A stretch of DNA of 46,475 bases from Leptolyngbya sp. PCC 6406 (GTDB taxonomy: Bacteria; Cyanobacteriota; Cyanobacteriia; Phormidesmidales; Phormidesmidaceae). The notes below the pieces were generated by a model that saw only the letters and a list, made by a program, of their open reading frames with translations, was not told the origin of the DNA and did no database searches. Of this stretch, positions 41,929 to 46,475 are shown in pieces. The stretch is taken from positions 501,337 through 547,811 of the forward strand of contig NZ_KI913949.1 of NCBI RefSeq assembly GCF_000332095.2. Direction: 5' to 3'. The number at the start of each line of letters is the position of its first letter. The first letter of the stretch is position 1. Both the position numbers and the translations under genes were made by a program.

Positions 41929-44452
41929 ATGACTTCAGAATATTTAGACAATGCAATTGGCTATTTTCTAAGCATCAAGGAAAAGCTTGAAAGTACTGGT
42001 AACAATTCAAAAACGATTAAACTCAAAAATATTCTGGCAGTACTTGGCTACCGTCGTCGGAGTCAACTCATTGTTGACAAAATTAATTGTACTCTGAGCG
42101 ACTTACAACTCAGCGTGAATCCATCGATAGATATGTCTATCGACTTTGACAGAAGAATATCAATCTCTCTGAAAAACAAAGCAGTCAAAACAGAGCAGAA
42201 TAATAGTTCTGTCAGAAATAAGAGTTTGGATTTGAATGCAATTTCATCTATACAAGTTAAATGTGACTTTCTATCGCACTTGTTCGATTTAGGTTCCGAA
42301 CAAGAATACGAACGTCTGCAAGCATGTCTTGACTCCAATCAACCCATTGGCATTTTCTTTGTTCCGTTAGAGGACGACTTCTTTTCTGAGGTTGTCATTA
42401 AGGTTCTAAACTATGAACTTATTAGGAAGTATCAGTATTTGGGTATTTCAGGAACCCCAAGCTCATCCACATCAACTTTTTCCTCTGTCAGTTCCGATTT
42501 GGCAACAAGTCACTTAAATATTAATGATGTCGCCTCAACATCTGGCATCATTCGATTTGATCGGGAAACCATGCATAATGTATTGCTTGGTAAGACTGGT
42601 CTTGAAATGTTGGACTCTGAGCAATTTGAAAACGAGTTTAGTCAAGTATCCTTATATGCTCATAAATACAACAACGAACAATTTTTTGTTGTTTTTCATT
42701 GCCCATCAGAGCTGGAAATAAGAAAGCAAGGTCGTCTTGATTTATTCAGTGATGTTGTTGACAAGGTTTCTGAGAGGCTACCTTTCACATTTACATTGAA
42801 ATGCAAGTACTCCTCAAGTAATTCATTGCTACTAGACCAGGAGGTTTACAAGGATATTTGTAGTCACTTAAAGCTTCTCATGGAGATGCCAAGCTATGAA
42901 AGCGAAGAAGAAGAAGCTACTCTATTAGAGTACTTCGTTGAGTTGCAAAAGGCTCAGGCACAGTTTGAGTCTCAACTTTTTCTCACGATAGAGCCCCATT
43001 ATTTCAACAAGCTGACGTGGGGCCATGAAAGTACAGAACATATTTACTTGAAGTACTTTGCCATACGAACATTGGAAGAAATCGGCTATAACTTGCTTGA
43101 TATTCAATGTGAGAAATCCATAGAAAAAACGTCAGAAATTATCGATGTTGATGCTAGATAGGTTGAAAAAATAACTGAGATTGGTCACAGATCTCGACCA
43201 GATATTTATGTGAAGAATGAAGTTATTGTTGAAGCAGAAACGCTCAGAAGCAAGGCAGGTAGTAGTAATGTCTTCTTGAATCTTACCCGTAACATACTCA
43301 ATAAGTCAGAAGGTTGGGGTAAGAATGCTAAAGAACTTTGGATTGCACTACCAGGTTTTGAAATTGCCAGGAACTATTATCAATTCAAAAAAAATCCAAG
43401 AGATTTTATGTTCTGAGCTTGCCCAGAAGTTCGGCTCATCGTTTCGAGTCCAGATAATGGCTCCAGATTATCAGCTTCAAAAACTTATTCCGGCATCTTT
43501 TGATCACATTCATTATCCTTCTAAAAACCCTACGTATGGCGATGCAGTTAACCGGAATGCTCGTCAAACTTCCACAAGAAAAGTCCAAGAAAAGAAGATT
43601 TCTTTCCAAGATGTTGCGGGTTTGTCTGCCGAGAAAGAAAAGTTGCGAAAGCTCCTTCTTCTCCAAGAAAAAGGATTGCATACAGCTGGCATTAGAGGGA
43701 TTCTCCTTTTTGGTCTGCCTGGATGCGGAAAAACTCTGTTGTCACAAGCATTTGCAGGCGAAAGCAATCGTTACTTCTTTAATATCTCACCTGCTGATAT
43801 TAAGAGCAAATGGATAGGCGAAAGTCAGCAAAATATTAGGAGAATTTTTGCGCAGGCAAAAAAACGTTCGCCATCCGTTGTCTTTATTGACGAGTTAGAT
43901 AGTGTTGGCTTTAGTCGTGTGGAAGAGCAGGCTCACACAGATCAAAAAGCAACAATTACTCAACTGCTGATCGAGTTCAACAATCTACATGATAGCGATG
44001 TTGTTGTCATTGCAACCACTAATTTCATTTCAGTTTTGGACTCTGCGTTGATACGGTCAGGACGGCTGGGATGGAAAATCCCCATTTTCCCCCCAGACCA
44101 GAACGAAAGGCATGATTTATTCCGATTTCATCTATCTCGTTTCCTTGATCAATATCCTGTCAATAAAGATCTTTTAAATCTGGATCTCATTGATTTCGCA
44201 GCACTAGCGGAGCGCAGCAAGCGATTTGTGTCTTCTGATATCGAAGCAGTTTGTCAGGAAGTTGTACATACTGCTGTATTAGAAGAAGGTGACGCACTAT
44301 TGACTACGTCCGATATCAGTTTATATATTGATAACTTTCAAGAATCAGGGCTTACCCTAACACCAGAAAGTGTGCATCACTTTCTGGACGAATGTCGTCG
44401 GCTCAGCATTAAGAGTCCTAAGATTCAATGGCTTGAAACGGAGTGGAAGTAA
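41929..44452 (+). pseudogene. Broken paralogue of the AAA+ / PD-(D/E)XK-like protein
   Basis: Full-length copy of the protein at 10748. The first 410 codons are open, then TAG (43159-43161), then the same frame continues (SRPDIYV, VIVEAETLRSK) to an 8-A tract (43387-43394), where one A too many shifts the frame; the rest (KKIQEIL onward) continues in the next frame to 44452. With the TAG read through and one A removed, it would be 840 residues, versus 844 in the intact copy. Preserved motifs: Walker A GLPGCGKT, WIG, FIDELD, ATTN, SGR. The stop lies in the linker before the nuclease-like core. Whether it is dead, or is expressed by slippage, cannot be decided by eye. Confidence 0.9.
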
Positions 44453-44620
44453 TGGCTAAGCATTCTCTTTAAGTTGAAAAGTCAACTAGGTCGTTATCCG
44501 TCTGAACTCATTTCCATTCAAAACCTTCATCCATGAAACTTGGATAAGCTGTTGAGCATCTAAATTGCATGGTGGATTCTGCAAGACCCTTGCTGCAAGG
44601 CTTTTAGAGCGATTGTACTA

Positions 44621-45053
44621 GTGCAGTTTGAATGTCTAACAGCTTACACCATCATTTACGTTGCCGATGTCAACGCCGCCACCAGGTTTTATGGCGAAGC
44701 CTTTGGCATCGCAACTCGGTTTGTTCACGATGGGGGCGACTATGCTGAACTCGACACTGGCGAGACCACCCTTGCGTTTGCATCCCATACCCTAGGCGCA
44801 TCGAATTTCCCCAACGGTTACACAAAACTGTCCGAATTGCCCCGTCCCCCCGGCATCGAAATCGCCCTAGTGACCGACAATGTGGAATAGGCGGTGGCCA
44901 TCGCGATGGCCCCTTTGGGCCGGTCTCTGACCATCGCGGCGGGTGCAATGATAACTCGCACCGCCCACAACCAAACCCTGGGTGCAAGCCGTTGCTTACA
45001 TTCGGGCACCGGATGGCTCACTGATCGAGCTATGCACGCCCATTAGCGGATGA
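44621..45053 (+). pseudogene. Broken VOC-superfamily (glyoxalase-like) gene
   Basis: A GTG-started frame reads TIIYVADVNAATRFYGEAFG, AELDTGETTLAFASHTLG and IEIALVTDNVE, then TAG (44888-44890). In a different frame the C-terminus follows: WVQAVAYIRAPDGSLIELCTPISG and stop at 45051-45053. Together they make a normal VOC protein of about 140 residues, so one nonsense and at least one frameshift are present (around 44955-44985). The middle of the second frame has stops, so the shift is in that interval. Confidence 0.85.
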
Positions 45054-45059
45054 ACAGCC

Positions 45060-46202
45060 ATGAAAAATAAACTCCTGTCGTTGGTCGTGATCATGCCTCT
45101 CCTGGCCGCTTGCGGTGCCTTGGAGGTAGAGCCAGAATCGGAGGCATATTCCGTGGACTCAGGCATAGCCGAGTCCAGCCCCAACGGCGCGATCGCCGGT
45201 CAGATGTCTGCCCAGATCGACGGGTTGATGGCGCAATTTGAAGATGGTCCCGGCGGGGTGGTGATGGTGATTCAATCCGGGGAAATTGTCCACCAAAACG
45301 GCTACGGCTTGGCGGATATAGAGCAAGAAATTCCCATCACCCCCGAGACCCTGTTCCATCTAGGCTCCGTGGGCAAACAGTTCACCGCCATGGGGATCTT
45401 GATTCTGGTGGAGCGCGGCCAGGTGGATTTAGATGACCCCATCAGCGTCTATATCCCTGAATTGAGGTGGATGGACTCGGGGGTCACCGTCCGCCGCCTA
45501 CTGCACCACACCTCTGGTGTGATGGGATACGACGATCGCGATGACATCTACACAGCCCTGCTGGCCTTGTCCCCCGCGCCGGACAACGAGGATGTCTTGA
45601 CAGCGCTCTCGCAGTTTCAAGAAATGCTGGCCGATCCGGGGGACGAGTTTCATTACAGCAACACGGGCTATGACATTCTTGGCCTTCTGATCGAGCGCAT
45701 CTCGGGCCAACCCTATAGTCGCTTTATGGAGGCCAATCTGTTTGCGCCTCTGGGCATGGCCAACACCTTTGCCCTGCCCAGCGACCGACGGTTTGGCGAC
45801 ACGGTCGCCCAGAGTTATGACACCAGCGGCCCCTATGAGTCGGATGTGTTGGACAACGTCAACGGTTCCGGCAGCATCTATTCGACCCTGGGCGATCTGT
45901 ACCGATATGACCAAGCCCTATACACCGAAGCCCTGGTGAGCCAAGACCTGCTGGCAGAGATGTTCACCTCAGGCACCCTCAATGACGGCGAGGAAACCGC
46001 CTATGGCTTTGGTGTTGAGGTGGCCACCTACAGCGGCTACGACTATGTGGGCCACCAAGGGTCGTGGCTGGGCTTCGACAGTTACTACCTCCGTTTCCCT
46101 GAAGAAAGCCTATCTGTGGTGGTGCTGTTGAATCTGGATGATGCCGAACCAGATGCGGAGGAGACTGCATTTGCGATCGCAGATTTCCTAGTCTCCCGCT
46201 GA
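45060..46202 (+). CDS. Lipoprotein serine hydrolase (beta-lactamase/PBP4 class C-like)
   Basis: A 380-residue protein with a lipoprotein signal (LLAAC, lipid-modified C18). The class C beta-lactamase fold is shown by S103-x-x-K106 (LGSVGKQF), Y199-S-N (HYSNTGYD) and GHQGSW near the end, which provides the third motif. A low-complexity region follows the signal. Such proteins are esterases, peptidases or DD-peptidase relatives; a resistance role is not implied. The start ATG is seven bases after the broken VOC gene. Confidence 0.92.
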   Translation: MKNKLLSLVVIMPLLAACGALEVEPESEAYSVDSGIAESSPNGAIAGQMSAQIDGLMAQFEDGPGGVVMVIQSGEIVHQNGYGLADIEQEIPITPETLFHLGSVGKQFTAMGILILVERGQVDLDDPISVYIPELRWMDSGVTVRRLLHHTSGVMGYDDRDDIYTALLALSPAPDNEDVLTALSQFQEMLADPGDEFHYSNTGYDILGLLIERISGQPYSRFMEANLFAPLGMANTFALPSDRRFGDTVAQSYDTSGPYESDVLDNVNGSGSIYSTLGDLYRYDQALYTEALVSQDLLAEMFTSGTLNDGEETAYGFGVEVATYSGYDYVGHQGSWLGFDSYYLRFPEESLSVVVLLNLDDAEPDAEETAFAIADFLVSR

Positions 46203-46430
46203 CATCCCCTGCCTTGGGCGCGGAAACCGCGCCCCTACCCTCACACCCCAATATCGGTCACCCGGCAACTGGGCAGGGCGGGTTTTGAGCCTCCCATTCT
46301 GGATTTCCCAGTCAATACGAGCCAAACCCGCCCCTACGGCGACATCCTGCCTTGGGCGCGGAAACCGCGCCCCTACCCCATCACTGGTTACCCGGCAACA
46401 AGGGCAACCACAAGGGATTGCCCCTACGGG
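46203..46430. repeat. Mosaic repeat block at the right end
   Basis: Two direct copies of a hairpin unit (CCTTGGGCGCGGAAACCGCG, at 46211 and 46349) surround module X (46250-46339, minus orientation), and module Y follows (46389-46429, minus). X and Y are the same as at 625-776 but inverted and in another order, with the GC-hairpin module between them. No gene is seen to the end of the window; bases 46431-46475 are low-complexity. Confidence 0.85.
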
Positions 46431-46475
46431 ATCAATTCAAAACTCAAAATTCAAAACTTCCGCCCCCCACCCCCT

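Overview
The window is a piece of cyanobacterial chromosome. HIP1 octamers (GCGATCGC) are frequent, and several products are typical of the phylum: a short single-RRM glycine-rich RNA-binding protein, a PucC/BCD-type carrier, DUF3370, DUF3095 and DUF2358 proteins, Uma2 proteins and TPR-CHAT proteins. Housekeeping genes are GC-rich. Several accessory genes (about 10.7-13.3, 14.6-16.6, 33.3-35.1 and 41.9-44.5 kb) are visibly AT-richer and look acquired. I cannot name the genus from the sequence alone; a Leptolyngbya/Prochlorothrix-like filamentous cyanobacterium is only a guess.

Layout. 0-9.3 kb: core block with rbp, rsmH, a DppB-type permease, two small cyanobacterial proteins, an ExbB-ExbD-ExbD operon and tex. 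9.3-16.7 kb: accessory region with a UPF0175/DUF3368 remnant, Uma2, a large three-part protein (N-terminal region, PD-(D/E)XK-like segment, AAA+ ATPase), DUF2283, an HNH-like protein and a PD-(D/E)XK nuclease. 16.7-24.9 kb: MNT antitoxin, a TPR-CHAT protease, three toxin-antitoxin loci, a DUF3370 protein and many palindromic repeats. 24.9-31.1 kb: core-like genes, namely the PucC-like carrier, an inositol-phosphatase family enzyme, a tight Rrf2-cysK-ABC ATPase-small protein cluster and a TVP38/TMEM64 protein. 31.2-36.0 kb: an IS1-family element inserted in a toxin remnant, then a C-protein-controlled restriction-modification system bracketed by direct repeats. 36.0-41.3 kb: FMN-reductase-like protein, DUF3095 protein, enolase, a secreted protein and a TRIC channel. 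41.3-46.5 kb: a Uma2 remnant, a broken second copy of the AAA+ protein, a broken VOC gene, a lipoprotein serine hydrolase and terminal repeats.

Main points. (1) The intact 844-residue protein at 10748-13282 and its broken paralogue at 41929-44452 define a family I do not recognise. It has a basic N-terminal domain, a conserved middle region, a PD-(D/E)XK-like core and one AAA+ module with an aromatic pore loop. It is the best candidate for an undescribed system. (2) Of seven toxin-antitoxin-like loci, six have a broken or missing toxin while the antitoxin stays open; the causes are nonsense mutation, frameshift, truncation, internal deletion, repeat invasion and IS insertion. (3) The restriction system has a two-site operator upstream of its controller gene. 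(4) Palindromic repeats are abundant and have entered coding sequence in the TPR-CHAT gene. (5) A 41-bp-period semi-palindromic array occurs at 14.4 kb and, inverted, at 35.3 kb.
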